Assembly: GCF_018449775.1 (NCBI RefSeq)
Contig: NZ_JAAVVB010000001.1
Coordinates: forward strand, 1,508,098 to 1,572,097
DNA length: 64,000 nt
Direction: 5' to 3'
From: Mucilaginibacter sp. dw_454
Lineage (GTDB): Bacteria > Bacteroidota > Bacteroidia > Sphingobacteriales > Sphingobacteriaceae
Each line of letters starts with the position of its first letter. Positions within the stretch are counted from its first letter, which is position 1. Position numbers and translations under genes: made by a program. The notes beneath the pieces are model-generated. The model had not been told where the DNA came from. It searched no databases and was given only the letters and a program-made list of their open reading frames with translations. Of the stretch, positions 51,842 through 60,351 are shown piece by piece.

Positions 51842-52470
51842 ACCCAATAAAGAACATCATTTTTGATTACGGCAACGTAATTTTCTACATAAATTTCCAA
51901 CAAGTGGCCGATGCATGGAAAGCCCTGGGCATTGACAATGCCGACGAGTTTTACGGACATCGTAAACAAGACGATGTATTTAACGCTCTGGAACGTGGCG
52001 AGATCACACCGTCAGTTTTTCGCGACCGCATACGTGAGTTAACTCACAAACCAGAGCTAACAGATCAACAAATTGACGATGCCTGGAACGCAATTTTCGT
52101 CGGTATCCCCAAAGGAAACCATGAATTACTGCTGCAATTAAATCATAAATATCGCACCTTCCTGCTCAGCAATATCAACGCTATCCATTATGACTATGTG
52201 CATGATTATTTGAAGCGCGAATACAATATAGATGACAACTCTGGTTTATTTGAGAAAACTTATTATTCTCACCTGATGGGTAAACGCAAGCCTGATGCCG
52301 AGATATTTGAACAGGTTTTACACGAAAACAACCTTAATCCTACCGAGACTTTATTTATAGACGACAGCCCGCAGCATCTGGAAACGGCCAAAAAATTGGG
52401 CCTGCAAACCTACCTGATGACTGCGCCAGACAATATCCAGGATTATTTTAAAACTAACGGCTTACTGTAA
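51838..52470 (+). CDS. HAD-IA family phosphatase (YihX-like)
   Basis: A 210-residue HAD hydrolase. Motif I is IIFDYGNVIF, with Tyr-Gly-Asn replacing the second Asp region as in glucose-1-phosphatase YihX relatives. A helical C1 cap follows (DDVFNALERGEITPSVFRDRIREL). Motif II is FLLSNINAIH, motif III Lys is in MGKRKPDAEIFEQVL, and motif IV is LFIDDSPQHLETAKKLG. It is coupled by ATGA overlap to the sugar-isomerase-like gene, so a related sugar phosphate is plausible. Confidence 0.9.
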   Translation: MNPIKNIIFDYGNVIFYINFQQVADAWKALGIDNADEFYGHRKQDDVFNALERGEITPSVFRDRIRELTHKPELTDQQIDDAWNAIFVGIPKGNHELLLQLNHKYRTFLLSNINAIHYDYVHDYLKREYNIDDNSGLFEKTYYSHLMGKRKPDAEIFEQVLHENNLNPTETLFIDDSPQHLETAKKLGLQTYLMTAPDNIQDYFKTNGLL

Positions 52471-52471
52471 T

Positions 52472-52951
52472 ATGCAACAGTTGTTAGCCGCTCAGTACGA
52501 AGAAATAAAAGGTGCACGTGGTGCGCTTTTGGATTATTGTAAAACGATCTCCGAGGCTGATTTACAAAAAAGGGTGCCTGAATTTAATGACAATACTGTC
52601 CTTCGATTGATGGGGCATTGTGCCAACACTTACGTGCATTGGCTAACTCAATTGGATAAAAGTAGCGATATGCCTTTTTTTGACAGTATATCCATCAAAA
52701 ACATAGCCGAAATACAAGACATCTTTAAACAAATAGATCAAATTGTTGCAGATTTCTTAGAACGCTATAGGGCAGATTACACAAAGTCAATGACAGAAAC
52801 CTTGCCCCGATACACAGAGCAAATAACCGTTACTCCTTTACAGCTATTTACGCACACTATTACGCACGAATTTCATCACAAAGGACAAATATTAACCATA
52901 AGCCGATTACTCGGTTATACGCCGGCTGATACAGATGTAATTCGTTTTTAA
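52472..52951 (+). CDS. DinB family protein
   Basis: A 159-residue four-helix-bundle protein with the three-His metal site of the DinB/YfiT fold: His in LRLMGHCANTYVHWL, and two in LFTHTITHEFHHKGQI. LLGYTPADTDVIRF ends the protein as in many family members. Relatives include thiol-dependent transferases and damage-induced proteins of unknown role. It begins 1 base after the HAD stop and is probably cotranscribed. It converges on putA-like proline dehydrogenase with a 1-base gap. Confidence 0.9.
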   Translation: MQQLLAAQYEEIKGARGALLDYCKTISEADLQKRVPEFNDNTVLRLMGHCANTYVHWLTQLDKSSDMPFFDSISIKNIAEIQDIFKQIDQIVADFLERYRADYTKSMTETLPRYTEQITVTPLQLFTHTITHEFHHKGQILTISRLLGYTPADTDVIRF

Positions 52952-52952
52952 C

Positions 52953-54131
52953 TTAGATCTTGCGGCGTTTTCTTTCTTTAACAATCAGGCCTAACTCACG
53001 GCTCATTTGGCCGGCAATGGCAGTATTCTCCTGCGCACGGCGAAACAGATATGGTAACACCGCTTTTATCGGCCCGTACGGAACATATTTAGCTACGTGA
53101 TAATCAGCATCGGCCAGATTAAAGCTTAGGTTATCGCTCATACCCAGCAGTTGTGCAAAATAAACGTGCGGATGTTTATGGTCAATTTTTTTGGAGTCCA
53201 TCAATTCGGTCAATAACCGGCAGCTGTCTTCGTTATGGGTACCGGCTACAAAAGCTATTTGATCTATGTGATCGGTACAATAATTTAAAGCCTGGTTAAA
53301 GTCGCGGTCGCTGGCTTCTTTGGTAGGTTGTATGGGCGATGGATAGCCTTTTTCTTCGGCACGTTTACGCTCCTTTTCCATATATGCACCACGTACCAGC
53401 TTGGCTCCCAGTATAAACTTCTCTTTGATAGCTACTTCGGTATCGCTTTTGATTGATGCCAGTTTATCGTGGCGATAAAGCTGATAAGTATTATAAATAA
53501 TTGCTTTTTCTGTATTGAATTGACGCATCATATCCAGCGCCAGCATATCAATGGTATCCTGTATCCAGGTTTCTTCGGCATCGATCATTACCGGTACACC
53601 TACCGAATGCGCTTTTTCACATATCGCCAAAACGCGATTTTTAACTTTTTCCCATTCTTCTTTTTCGGCCGAACTCAGCTTTTGTTTAGCATCTAGTTTT
53701 TCCAGCAATCCGAAACGACCTACGCCGGTTACTTTAAATACCGTGATGGGAATTGCTTTATCTTTATTTGCACGTTTTATGGTGCGGATAATCTCTTCGC
53801 AGGTTTCATCAAAAACATGCTCATCATCTTCGCCTTCTACAGAATAATCCAGGATAGTGCCTACCCCACCGCGCTCTAAAGTCTTAATGGTATGTTCGCA
53901 TTCGCGGATAGTTTCGCCACCGCAAAAATGGCTGAAGATGGTGGCTTTGATCAAACCTTTGATAGGCAAACCAATCTTTACCGCAAAATTGGTAATTGGC
54001 GGGCCAACTTGCACCAGGAAATTAACGTTGATGATTTTGAAAAGCCAGTAGGCACGTTTTAGATCAGCATTTGACGAATGACGGAAAGCAATCTCCGTAT
54101 TCTCAAAAGACAAGCTGTGTTTTTGAGTCAT
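52953..54131 (-). CDS. Proline dehydrogenase
   Basis: A 392-residue flavoenzyme that oxidises proline to pyrroline-5-carboxylate, passing electrons to quinone. FAD and substrate motifs are present: TIFSHFCGGE, VPVMIDAEETWIQ, KLVRGAYMEKER, FVAGTHNEDSC and the C-terminal VPYGPIKAVLPYLFRRAQEN, whose Arg pair binds the proline carboxylate. It has the length of stand-alone bacterial PRODH, and the P5C dehydrogenase half found in PutA is absent here. It is monocistronic, and the upstream 140 bases are shared divergently with the S4-domain gene. Confidence 0.95.
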   Translation of the reverse strand: MTQKHSLSFENTEIAFRHSSNADLKRAYWLFKIINVNFLVQVGPPITNFAVKIGLPIKGLIKATIFSHFCGGETIRECEHTIKTLERGGVGTILDYSVEGEDDEHVFDETCEEIIRTIKRANKDKAIPITVFKVTGVGRFGLLEKLDAKQKLSSAEKEEWEKVKNRVLAICEKAHSVGVPVMIDAEETWIQDTIDMLALDMMRQFNTEKAIIYNTYQLYRHDKLASIKSDTEVAIKEKFILGAKLVRGAYMEKERKRAEEKGYPSPIQPTKEASDRDFNQALNYCTDHIDQIAFVAGTHNEDSCRLLTELMDSKKIDHKHPHVYFAQLLGMSDNLSFNLADADYHVAKYVPYGPIKAVLPYLFRRAQENTAIAGQMSRELGLIVKERKRRKI

Positions 54132-54270
54132 AGTTATATTTGACGATTCACGTTTTTGCCACTCGCAAAACCAATAACACGGTTAGCCATGAATCATTAG
54201 CGTGCTACAAAATTATAAAATGATAGGAACATAACTCAATATTCTGCGAATAGTTTATTTTTGCCGCCTG

Positions 54271-54477
54271 ATGATAGAGTTTAAAGTTACCGGCGATTAC
54301 ATCCCGATGATCCAATTATTAAAGGCTACACACCTGGTTGCAACCGGCGGCGAGGCACAAATAGTTGTGGATCAGGGCGAAGTAAAATACAATGGCGAGG
54401 TTGATTATAGAAAACGTCTGAAAGTAAAAAAAGGCGACATAGTTGAATTTGCCGGTAACACAATAAAAATAATTTAA
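54271..54477 (+). CDS. Small S4-domain RNA-binding protein
   Basis: A 68-residue protein made of a single S4-like fold: YIPMIQLLKATHLVATGGEAQIVV, then GEVKYNGEVDYRKRLKVKKGDIVEF. The basic RKRLKVKKGD run and turn match YaaA/RlbA-type proteins, which bind structured RNA and often sit near recF or translation genes. Here the partner is aroB, whose start lies 3 bases after the stop. This is a common pairing by spacing alone and does not imply an aromatic role. Confidence 0.9.
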   Translation: MIEFKVTGDYIPMIQLLKATHLVATGGEAQIVVDQGEVKYNGEVDYRKRLKVKKGDIVEFAGNTIKII

Positions 54478-54480
54478 TTT

Positions 54481-55581
54481 ATGAGTACAGTATTAAATAC
54501 CGATATCTGCACAATTGATGTTATGGATACCCTAGAGAGCAATAATTACAATATATATTTTGAAAACAGCCTGGGCCATTTAGCCAGTTTCATTGAAAAC
54601 GGACATTACTCGCGTTTTTTTGTTTTAACCGATGAAAATACCGCTCAACATTGCCTGCCTTTATTAAGAGAGCGTCTGGGCAATCCTGAAAACTTTGATA
54701 TTATTGAGATAAACGCCGGCGAAGAAAGTAAAGACATTGATTTTTGCATAGGCGTTTGGAAAATGCTGATTGATTTTGGTGCCGATCGTCAAAGTTTATT
54801 AATTAACCTGGGCGGTGGCGTAATTAGTGACCTGGGCGGCTTTGCTGCCTCGACCTTTAAACGCGGTATTGACTTTGTACACGTACCTACTACCCTGCTT
54901 TCGCAGGTTGATGCTTCGGTAGGCGGTAAAACAGGTATCGATATTGACAGCATTAAAAACATCATAGGCACCTTTACCCAGCCAAAAGCGGTATTTATTG
55001 AGGACGAATTTTTAAAAACTCTTCCTGCTCGTCAAATCCTTTCGGGTACCGCTGAAATGCTTAAACATGGCCTGATCTGCGATGCTGCTTACTGGAATGA
55101 ACTGAAGGCGAGCGATCTTACAATCCCTTCAGCCGCGTTGGTTTACAAATCGGTAGCTATCAAAAACAAAGTAGTACTTGAAGATCCGCATGAAAAGAAT
55201 ATCCGCAAATCATTAAACTTTGGCCATACCATTGGTCACGCGGTTGAAACATATTCTTTGATTAATGATGAGAATTCTTTGTCACATGGCGAAGCTATTG
55301 CTATCGGCATGATCTGCGAAGCTTATTTATCGCATAAAAAAATAGGCCTTAGCGCGGCTGAATTAGCCGAGATCACTGAAGTACTGATGGATCTTTATCC
55401 AAGATATGAGCTGAAAGGAATTGATACTGCAACCCTTATAGAATATATGCTGAAGGATAAAAAGAACCAAAACGGCAAGATCAACTGCACATTATTAAGC
55501 AAGATTGGTCAGTTTGTTATTGATAACATCTGTACCGAAGAAGAGTTAATTGAAGGCTTAAATTACTACGCTAATTTATAG
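54481..55581 (+). CDS. aroB: 3-dehydroquinate synthase
   Basis: A 366-residue enzyme that turns DAHP into 3-dehydroquinate, step 2 of the shikimate pathway, using NAD and zinc. Signatures include INLGGGVISDLGGFAAST (NAD loop), FVHVPTTLLSQVDASVGGKTG, EMLKHGLICD with the zinc-binding Glu, and LNFGHTIGHAVE plus SHGEAIAIGM with zinc His residues. It is separate from the pheA-aroC operon, with a sterol-desaturase-like gene between. Confidence 0.95.
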   Translation: MSTVLNTDICTIDVMDTLESNNYNIYFENSLGHLASFIENGHYSRFFVLTDENTAQHCLPLLRERLGNPENFDIIEINAGEESKDIDFCIGVWKMLIDFGADRQSLLINLGGGVISDLGGFAASTFKRGIDFVHVPTTLLSQVDASVGGKTGIDIDSIKNIIGTFTQPKAVFIEDEFLKTLPARQILSGTAEMLKHGLICDAAYWNELKASDLTIPSAALVYKSVAIKNKVVLEDPHEKNIRKSLNFGHTIGHAVETYSLINDENSLSHGEAIAIGMICEAYLSHKKIGLSAAELAEITEVLMDLYPRYELKGIDTATLIEYMLKDKKNQNGKINCTLLSKIGQFVIDNICTEEELIEGLNYYANL

Positions 55582-55638
55582 CGCCTTACATTCATCCAAA
55601 GTAAAAAAAATAAAAACGTAAATTCCTGTTTACTGTTA

Positions 55639-55681
55639 TTAATCACGACAACGTCGCTATATCCGGCATTGTCGTGATTAA
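55639..55681 (+). promoter_or_regulatory. Perfect inverted repeat reaching the start codon of the desaturase-like gene
   Basis: The 13-base arms TTAATCACGACAA (55639-55651) and TTGTCGTGATTAA (55669-55681) enclose 17 bases. The right arm ends on the A of the ATG of the next gene. As RNA it could hide the initiation region. As DNA it could be an operator. There is no T run, so it is not an ordinary terminator. Confidence 0.5.
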
Positions 55682-56628
55682 TGTGGCATTTAGATCTGCG
55701 CGATAAAGCGGTAGTAATTCTGGTAAGTTTATTGGCGATATTAACGCTGGTAGAATTGGCGTTAAGCTATCGGGAAGACCGCAAATACTATCAAACGCGC
55801 GATACCTTTATCAACATCTACCTTACATCGCTGGCCTTCCTGATTAATCTTGGTGTTAAAACCAGCACTTTCTTTATACTGGATTTTGTTTATCATTTCA
55901 GATTATTTCAAATAACAAACACTATAATTTACTGGTTTACACTGATTGTTGTGCAGGATCTTTTGTATTGGATATTGCACTACACCGGGCATTATTGCCG
56001 TGTGTTTTGGGCTATGCACGTTACGCATCACTCTTCAGATCATTTTAATTTGACTACCGGCTTTCGGTCTACAGTATTTGAACCGCTGTACCGCGTATTT
56101 TTCTACCTTCCGTTGGCTTTAATAGGTTTCACAGCTTTAGATATATTGTTTGCTTATTTAGTAACCCAACTTTACGGCAACCTGGTTCATACCCAATATA
56201 AAATTAACTTGCCTAAGTGGTACAGTTATGTTTTTGTAACGCCATCTCAGCACCGCGTTCATCACGCATCAAACCTGCCTTACCTGGATAAAAACATGGG
56301 GATGGTATTTATTATTTGGGACAGGCTGTTCGGCACATTTAAAGATGAGGATGAAAAGGAGGAGATCAAATATGGGTTAACCCATCAACCCGATGATATG
56401 GGGCCGGTAAATGTGCTGTTTCACGAATGGAAAGCTTTGCTGCACGATGTTAAACATGCGCCGGGCTTTAAAAACAAATTGAGATACTTTTTTTATCCAC
56501 CCGGATGGAGCCATGACGGCAGCACGCAAACCGCGCGGGTTATGCAGCGCAAGTTGGCCGAGCAGCGGCGACTAATGGAAACTAATAAACTAAAACATAT
56601 GCCACGGTCCGGATCTGCGGCAGCCTAA
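55681..56628 (+). CDS. Sterol desaturase/fatty acid hydroxylase family protein
   Basis: A 315-residue membrane protein with four or so hydrophobic helices and the di-iron His clusters of the family: LHYTGHY, MHVTHHSSDHFNLT and TPSQHRVHHASNLPYLDKN. The family hydroxylates or desaturates lipids, carotenoids or sterol-like molecules. The Bacteroidota substrate is unknown, though sphingolipid or fatty acid hydroxylation is plausible. The gene is single, with a hairpin at its start codon. A C-terminal extension (~275-315) is basic and looks disordered. Confidence 0.85.
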   Translation: MWHLDLRDKAVVILVSLLAILTLVELALSYREDRKYYQTRDTFINIYLTSLAFLINLGVKTSTFFILDFVYHFRLFQITNTIIYWFTLIVVQDLLYWILHYTGHYCRVFWAMHVTHHSSDHFNLTTGFRSTVFEPLYRVFFYLPLALIGFTALDILFAYLVTQLYGNLVHTQYKINLPKWYSYVFVTPSQHRVHHASNLPYLDKNMGMVFIIWDRLFGTFKDEDEKEEIKYGLTHQPDDMGPVNVLFHEWKALLHDVKHAPGFKNKLRYFFYPPGWSHDGSTQTARVMQRKLAEQRRLMETNKLKHMPRSGSAAA

Positions 56629-56711
56629 ACCAAATAAACTATCACAAAAATCAAATTCGCCGTATAAAATTTGTTTCGACCCAATTATTTTCAAATAATT
56701 AAAATATTCTA

Positions 56712-56742
56712 TTGACAAAGTAGATTATTAGTTCTATTTTTA
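56712..56742 (+). promoter_or_regulatory. Promoter of the aromatic amino acid operon
   Basis: TTG (56712-56714) and TATTTTTA (56735-56742) lie 20 bases apart, close to the Bacteroidota -33/-7 consensus TTTG and TAnnTTTG. Transcription would begin near 56749, placing the leader-peptide ATG about 13 bases into the message. Confidence 0.55.
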
Positions 56743-56761
56743 CGGCAGAATTAACAAACAC

Positions 56762-56827
56762 ATGAAATTAAACGCTGCATATTTTTATGGCTACTACTTT
56801 TACTTTAACAGTGAGAGCCGGGACTGA
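56762..56827 (+). CDS. Tyr/Phe-rich leader peptide of the pheA operon
   Basis: A 21-codon frame with ATG at 56762 and TGA at 56825-56827. Residues 7-15 read YFYGYYFYF, eight aromatic residues out of nine (five Tyr and three Phe). This is the hallmark of an attenuation leader, in which scarce charged tRNA-Tyr or tRNA-Phe stalls the ribosome. The last codons and stop overlap the antiterminator arm at 56818-56825. No other role is likely for so short and biased a peptide. Confidence 0.85.
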   Translation: MKLNAAYFYGYYFYFNSESRD

Positions 56828-56887
56828 TATGCATTAACAACATATAAAGAAACTGAAAAGTCCCGGCATAAAAAACCGGGACTTTTT
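56818..56887 (+). promoter_or_regulatory. Transcription attenuator before pheA
   Basis: Three segments compete. Segment 2, CCGGGACT (56818-56825), covers the end of the leader peptide. Segment 3, AGTCCCGG (56859-56866), can pair with it. Segment 4, CCGGGACTTTTT (56876-56887), pairs with segment 3 to form a strong terminator with a U run. A ribosome that reaches the leader stop covers segment 2 and lets 3:4 form. A ribosome stalled at the Tyr/Phe codons leaves 2:3 free and permits read-through. This is the classical logic, read directly from sequence. Confidence 0.85.
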
Positions 56888-56901
56888 GCTTTAATAGCAT
56901 T

Positions 56902-57825
56902 ATGAAGAAAGAAAAACCAAGAGTTGCCATACAAGGCATCCGCGCTTCGTTCCACGAAGAGGCCGCCTTGAAATACTTTGGAGAAAACATCCAGACTATT
57001 GAATGTAACTCTTTTAAACAGACATTTGACGCGCTGGAAAATAACCAGGCCGATTATGTGGTAATGGCGATAGAGAATAGCATTGCAGGCAGTATATTAC
57101 CAAACTACTCCTTGTTATTAAACTATAACTTTCCGGTAATTGGCGAGATCTACTTGCCTATCCAACTGCATTTGATGGCTTTGCCGGGTGTAACATTCGA
57201 GCAGATCAAGTACGTAACCTCGCACCCTATCGCCATTCGCCAGTGTATTGATTTCTTTGACGAGTTTCCGCACCTGAAAATTGTAGAGAGTGTAGATACG
57301 GCAGCCTGTGCCAAACGCATCGCAGATGAGAAACTGACCGACACTGTCGCTATAGCCAATACCTTAGCTGCAAAACTTTACGGGCTGGATATCATCGAGC
57401 GCCGCATCGAATCCAACAAGAAAAACTTTACCCGCTTTTTGATCTTAACTGCGCACGAAAACGTAGTAAAAGCGCCGGCCAATAAAGCTTCATTATGTTT
57501 CCAGGTGAGTAACCAGGTGGGTGCCTTGGCTAAGGTTCTTAACATATTTGCCAATCAGGGCGTTAACATGAGTAAGATCCAATCAATGCCGGTATTAGGT
57601 AAACGTAACGAATACAATTTTTATGTAGACGTGGAATGGGAAGAAACCAAGCAATACGACAGCGCGGTAAAGCAGATCTTAAAATACACCCACAACTTTA
57701 ACATCCTGGGCGAATATAAACGCCATGAAGAAGAACCAACGCCAGAACAAATCGTAAAAACATCGCCCTCAAAACCCGAGCGTAAATATATCAGCATCAA
57801 AAAGCTGGCAAAAAACACTAAATAA
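56902..57825 (+). CDS. pheA: Prephenate dehydratase
   Basis: A 307-residue enzyme that converts prephenate to phenylpyruvate. The catalytic domain (~5-185) shows VAIQGIRASFHEEAAL, VMAIENSIAGSILPNYSLL, VTSHPIAIRQC and the Thr-Arg-Phe of NFTRFLIL. A C-terminal ACT domain (~200-275) has NQVGALAKVLNIFANQGVN, but the usual Phe-binding ESRP reads IQSMP. Feedback by phenylalanine may therefore be altered, as in other Bacteroidota sequences I recall. It is first in the operon and directly behind the attenuator. There is no fused chorismate mutase, since that domain is on the next gene. Confidence 0.95.
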   Translation: MKKEKPRVAIQGIRASFHEEAALKYFGENIQTIECNSFKQTFDALENNQADYVVMAIENSIAGSILPNYSLLLNYNFPVIGEIYLPIQLHLMALPGVTFEQIKYVTSHPIAIRQCIDFFDEFPHLKIVESVDTAACAKRIADEKLTDTVAIANTLAAKLYGLDIIERRIESNKKNFTRFLILTAHENVVKAPANKASLCFQVSNQVGALAKVLNIFANQGVNMSKIQSMPVLGKRNEYNFYVDVEWEETKQYDSAVKQILKYTHNFNILGEYKRHEEEPTPEQIVKTSPSKPERKYISIKKLAKNTK

Positions 57826-57850
57826 GTCAAGATATTATAACAACAACAAA

Positions 57851-58981
57851 ATGAAACTTAATTTAAACATCCAACCATTAAATTCTTGGATAACAGCAAC
57901 TAAAGAGCCACTATTAATTGCAGGCCCATGCAGCGCAGAAACTGAAGATCAGTTAGTAGCTACCGCTCATTTATTAAAAAACACGGGGCGCGTTACTGCA
58001 TTACGTGCTGGTATATGGAAACCACGTACCCGTCCGGGCGAGTTTGAAGGTATTGGCAGCATTGGCTTAGAGTGGTTAAAACGCGCTAAGGCCGAAACCG
58101 GTTTACCAACCGCTGTTGAAGTTGCAACTGCAAAACATGTTGAAGAAGCTTTAGCTGCAGGCGTTGATATTTTATGGGTAGGTGCCCGTTCAACCGCTAA
58201 CCCTTTTACCGTACAAGAAATTGCTGACGCTTTAAAAGGTGTTGACGTACCCGTAATGATTAAAAACCCGGTTAACCCTGATATTTCATTATGGATTGGT
58301 GCTATCGAGCGTATCAATAACGCAGGTATTACTAAATTGGCCGCTATCCACCGCGGTTTCTCATCTTACGAAAAATCAGCGTTCCGTAATGAGCCAATGT
58401 GGGATATCGCTATCCACCTGAAAACTTTAGCACCACACTTGCCATTAATTTGCGATCCGAGCCACATTTCTGGTAACCGTGACCTGATTGGCTATGTGTC
58501 TCAAAAAGCTTTGGATTTGGATATGCAAGGTTTGATGATCGAGTCGCACATTGACCCAAGCGTTGCCTGGACAGATGCTAAACAGCAAGTAACTCCGGCT
58601 GCATTAGTTGATTTAATCGATCACCTTACTTTACGTAAACCCGAAACCACTAACGCGCAGGTTAACGACAAACTGACCGAGCTACGTAACAACATCGACA
58701 AAATTGATGACCTGTTGATCCAGAAAATTGCTGAGCGTATGCAAATTGCCGAGCAAATTGGTAAATACAAAAAAGACAACAACATCACCATTTTACAGGT
58801 TAACCGTTGGGACGAGATCTTAAACAAACGCATTAACTACGGTAAAGCGCTTAAATTAAGCCCAGACTTTACCGAAAGATTATTAGAGTTATTGCACACA
58901 GAGTCTATCCGCAAGCAAACTGAGATCATGAACGAAGGTCAGGCAGCAGGTCAGCAAGCAGAGAAACTTACCCACGTTTAA
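57851..58981 (+). CDS. Bifunctional DAHP synthase / chorismate mutase (type II)
   Basis: A 376-residue fusion. Residues ~15-265 are a KDO8P-type (class Ib) DAHP synthase: LLIAGPCSAETEDQL, ALRAGIWKPRTRPGEFEGIG, WVGARSTANPF, VMIKNPVNPD, AIHRGFSSY and LICDPSHISGNRD. Residues ~275-362 are an AroQ chorismate mutase: LTELRNNIDKIDDLLIQKIA, RMQIAEQIGKYKK, and TERLLELLHTESIRKQ. It thus supplies both the first committed step of the shikimate pathway and prephenate for PheA, 25 bases downstream of pheA. The linked mutase domain may serve allosteric feedback as in related fusions. Confidence 0.95.
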   Translation: MKLNLNIQPLNSWITATKEPLLIAGPCSAETEDQLVATAHLLKNTGRVTALRAGIWKPRTRPGEFEGIGSIGLEWLKRAKAETGLPTAVEVATAKHVEEALAAGVDILWVGARSTANPFTVQEIADALKGVDVPVMIKNPVNPDISLWIGAIERINNAGITKLAAIHRGFSSYEKSAFRNEPMWDIAIHLKTLAPHLPLICDPSHISGNRDLIGYVSQKALDLDMQGLMIESHIDPSVAWTDAKQQVTPAALVDLIDHLTLRKPETTNAQVNDKLTELRNNIDKIDDLLIQKIAERMQIAEQIGKYKKDNNITILQVNRWDEILNKRINYGKALKLSPDFTERLLELLHTESIRKQTEIMNEGQAAGQQAEKLTHV

Positions 58982-58988
58982 TCAAACA

Positions 58989-60269
58989 ATGAGTCAGAAT
59001 ATTCTGCTTACTAAGAAGGACAAGCAAGCCATAGGCGAGATTCACTTAACCGGCTCAAAAAGCGAGTGCAATCGTGCGCTGGTGATTGAAGCTTTAAGTG
59101 GCGCCAGGGTGCGTGTTGAAAACATCTCAGACGCAGCCGACACCGTTACCTTACAAAAGGTATTAGGTATAACGCTGCAAACTGTAGGTTATGAATCGCA
59201 GCCTATTACGCACCATGTTGAACATAAGGTAGTAAATATTGGCCCTGCCGGTACCGCTATGCGCTTTTTAACGGCTTACTATACGTTGCAAGACGAAGAG
59301 GTAGTACTAACTGGCAGCGAGCGCATGAAACAACGCCCGATAGGTATTTTGGTTGATGCTTTGCGCACGCTAGGAGCCGAGATCAGTTATGAGGAGAACG
59401 ATGGTTACCCTCCTATCCGTATCAAAGGCAACATTCAGCAGAGTACCGATAAAATCAGCATTAAAGGCAATATCAGCAGCCAGTATATTACTGCTTTGTT
59501 GCTGATAGCACCTAAACTGCCAATGGGTCTGGAAGTACATATTGAAGGAGATCTAACCTCTCGCCCTTATGTAGAAATGACCCTGGGTATGCTGGAACAA
59601 GCAGGTATAAAGCACGAATGGAATGGCAACGTGATCAGCATACCTAACCAGGAGTTTAAGGAAACCGTTTTACCGGTTGAGCCTGATTGGAGCGCTGCCT
59701 CATACTGGTATTCAATAGCTGCATTGGCCGATAAAGCTGATCTGTTTTTGCACGGCTTAACCCCATACAGCTTACAAGGCGATAGCGTGATCACCGAGAT
59801 CATGGCTAACTTCGGTATCACCTCTCAATTTAGAGATGGTGGTGTACATCTGGTAAAAGAGCAGAAACCGATAGTTCGTAAGCAATTCGATTTAAAGAAA
59901 TGCCCTGACCTGGCGCAAACCATTGTTGTGGTGTGTGCTGCACTGGGTCATGAAGCAAGCTTTACCGGTCTGGAGACGTTGAAGATCAAAGAAACCGACC
60001 GTATAGCAGCTTTACAGAACGAGCTTGCCAAGATGGGCGTTAAGCTGATCGAGGAGAACGAAACCTACACCCTTGACTGTAGCGGCAAGTTTATCCCCGA
60101 ACGCATGTTCATCCATACGTATGACGATCATCGTATGGCTATGGCCTTTGCGCCGTTGGCATTGATCATTCCTGAATTGGAAATTGAAGACGCCCCGGTG
60201 GTAGAGAAATCATACCCGGCTTTCTGGACCGATCTGGAAAAGATAGGCTTTGAAGTAAAAGACATATAA
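58989..60269 (+). CDS. aroA: 3-phosphoshikimate 1-carboxyvinyltransferase (EPSP synthase)
   Basis: A 426-residue enzyme that adds enolpyruvyl from PEP to shikimate 3-phosphate. Active-site motifs: LTGSKSECNRALVIEALSG, NIGPAGTAMRFLTAYY, RMKQRPIGILVDALR, GNISSQYITALLLIAPKL, VEPDWSAASYWYSIAAL, KETDRIAALQNEL, and DDHRMAMAFAPLAL. In the second motif the position after GPAGTAMRF resembles class II (glyphosate-tolerant) enzymes less than class I, but I cannot classify it firmly. It starts 7 bases after the DAHP synthase fusion. Confidence 0.95.
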   Translation: MSQNILLTKKDKQAIGEIHLTGSKSECNRALVIEALSGARVRVENISDAADTVTLQKVLGITLQTVGYESQPITHHVEHKVVNIGPAGTAMRFLTAYYTLQDEEVVLTGSERMKQRPIGILVDALRTLGAEISYEENDGYPPIRIKGNIQQSTDKISIKGNISSQYITALLLIAPKLPMGLEVHIEGDLTSRPYVEMTLGMLEQAGIKHEWNGNVISIPNQEFKETVLPVEPDWSAASYWYSIAALADKADLFLHGLTPYSLQGDSVITEIMANFGITSQFRDGGVHLVKEQKPIVRKQFDLKKCPDLAQTIVVVCAALGHEASFTGLETLKIKETDRIAALQNELAKMGVKLIEENETYTLDCSGKFIPERMFIHTYDDHRMAMAFAPLALIIPELEIEDAPVVEKSYPAFWTDLEKIGFEVKDI

Positions 60270-60275
60270 AAACAA

Positions 60276-60325
60276 AAGGATTGCGTCGTCGTGCTTGTTG
60301 TTAGCGACGATGTAATCTTTATTCA
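60276..60325 (+). terminator. Hairpin with T-rich tail between aroA and aroC
   Basis: The 16-base arms AAGGATTGCGTCGTCG and CGACGATGTAATCTTT pair fully if G-U wobbles are allowed, with a 13-base loop and TTATT following. It could be a partial terminator that reduces aroC expression or an RNA-processing site. Its place inside an operon is notable. Confidence 0.55.
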
Positions 60326-60351
60326 CTCATTCACAACTCACTCATTAAGAG

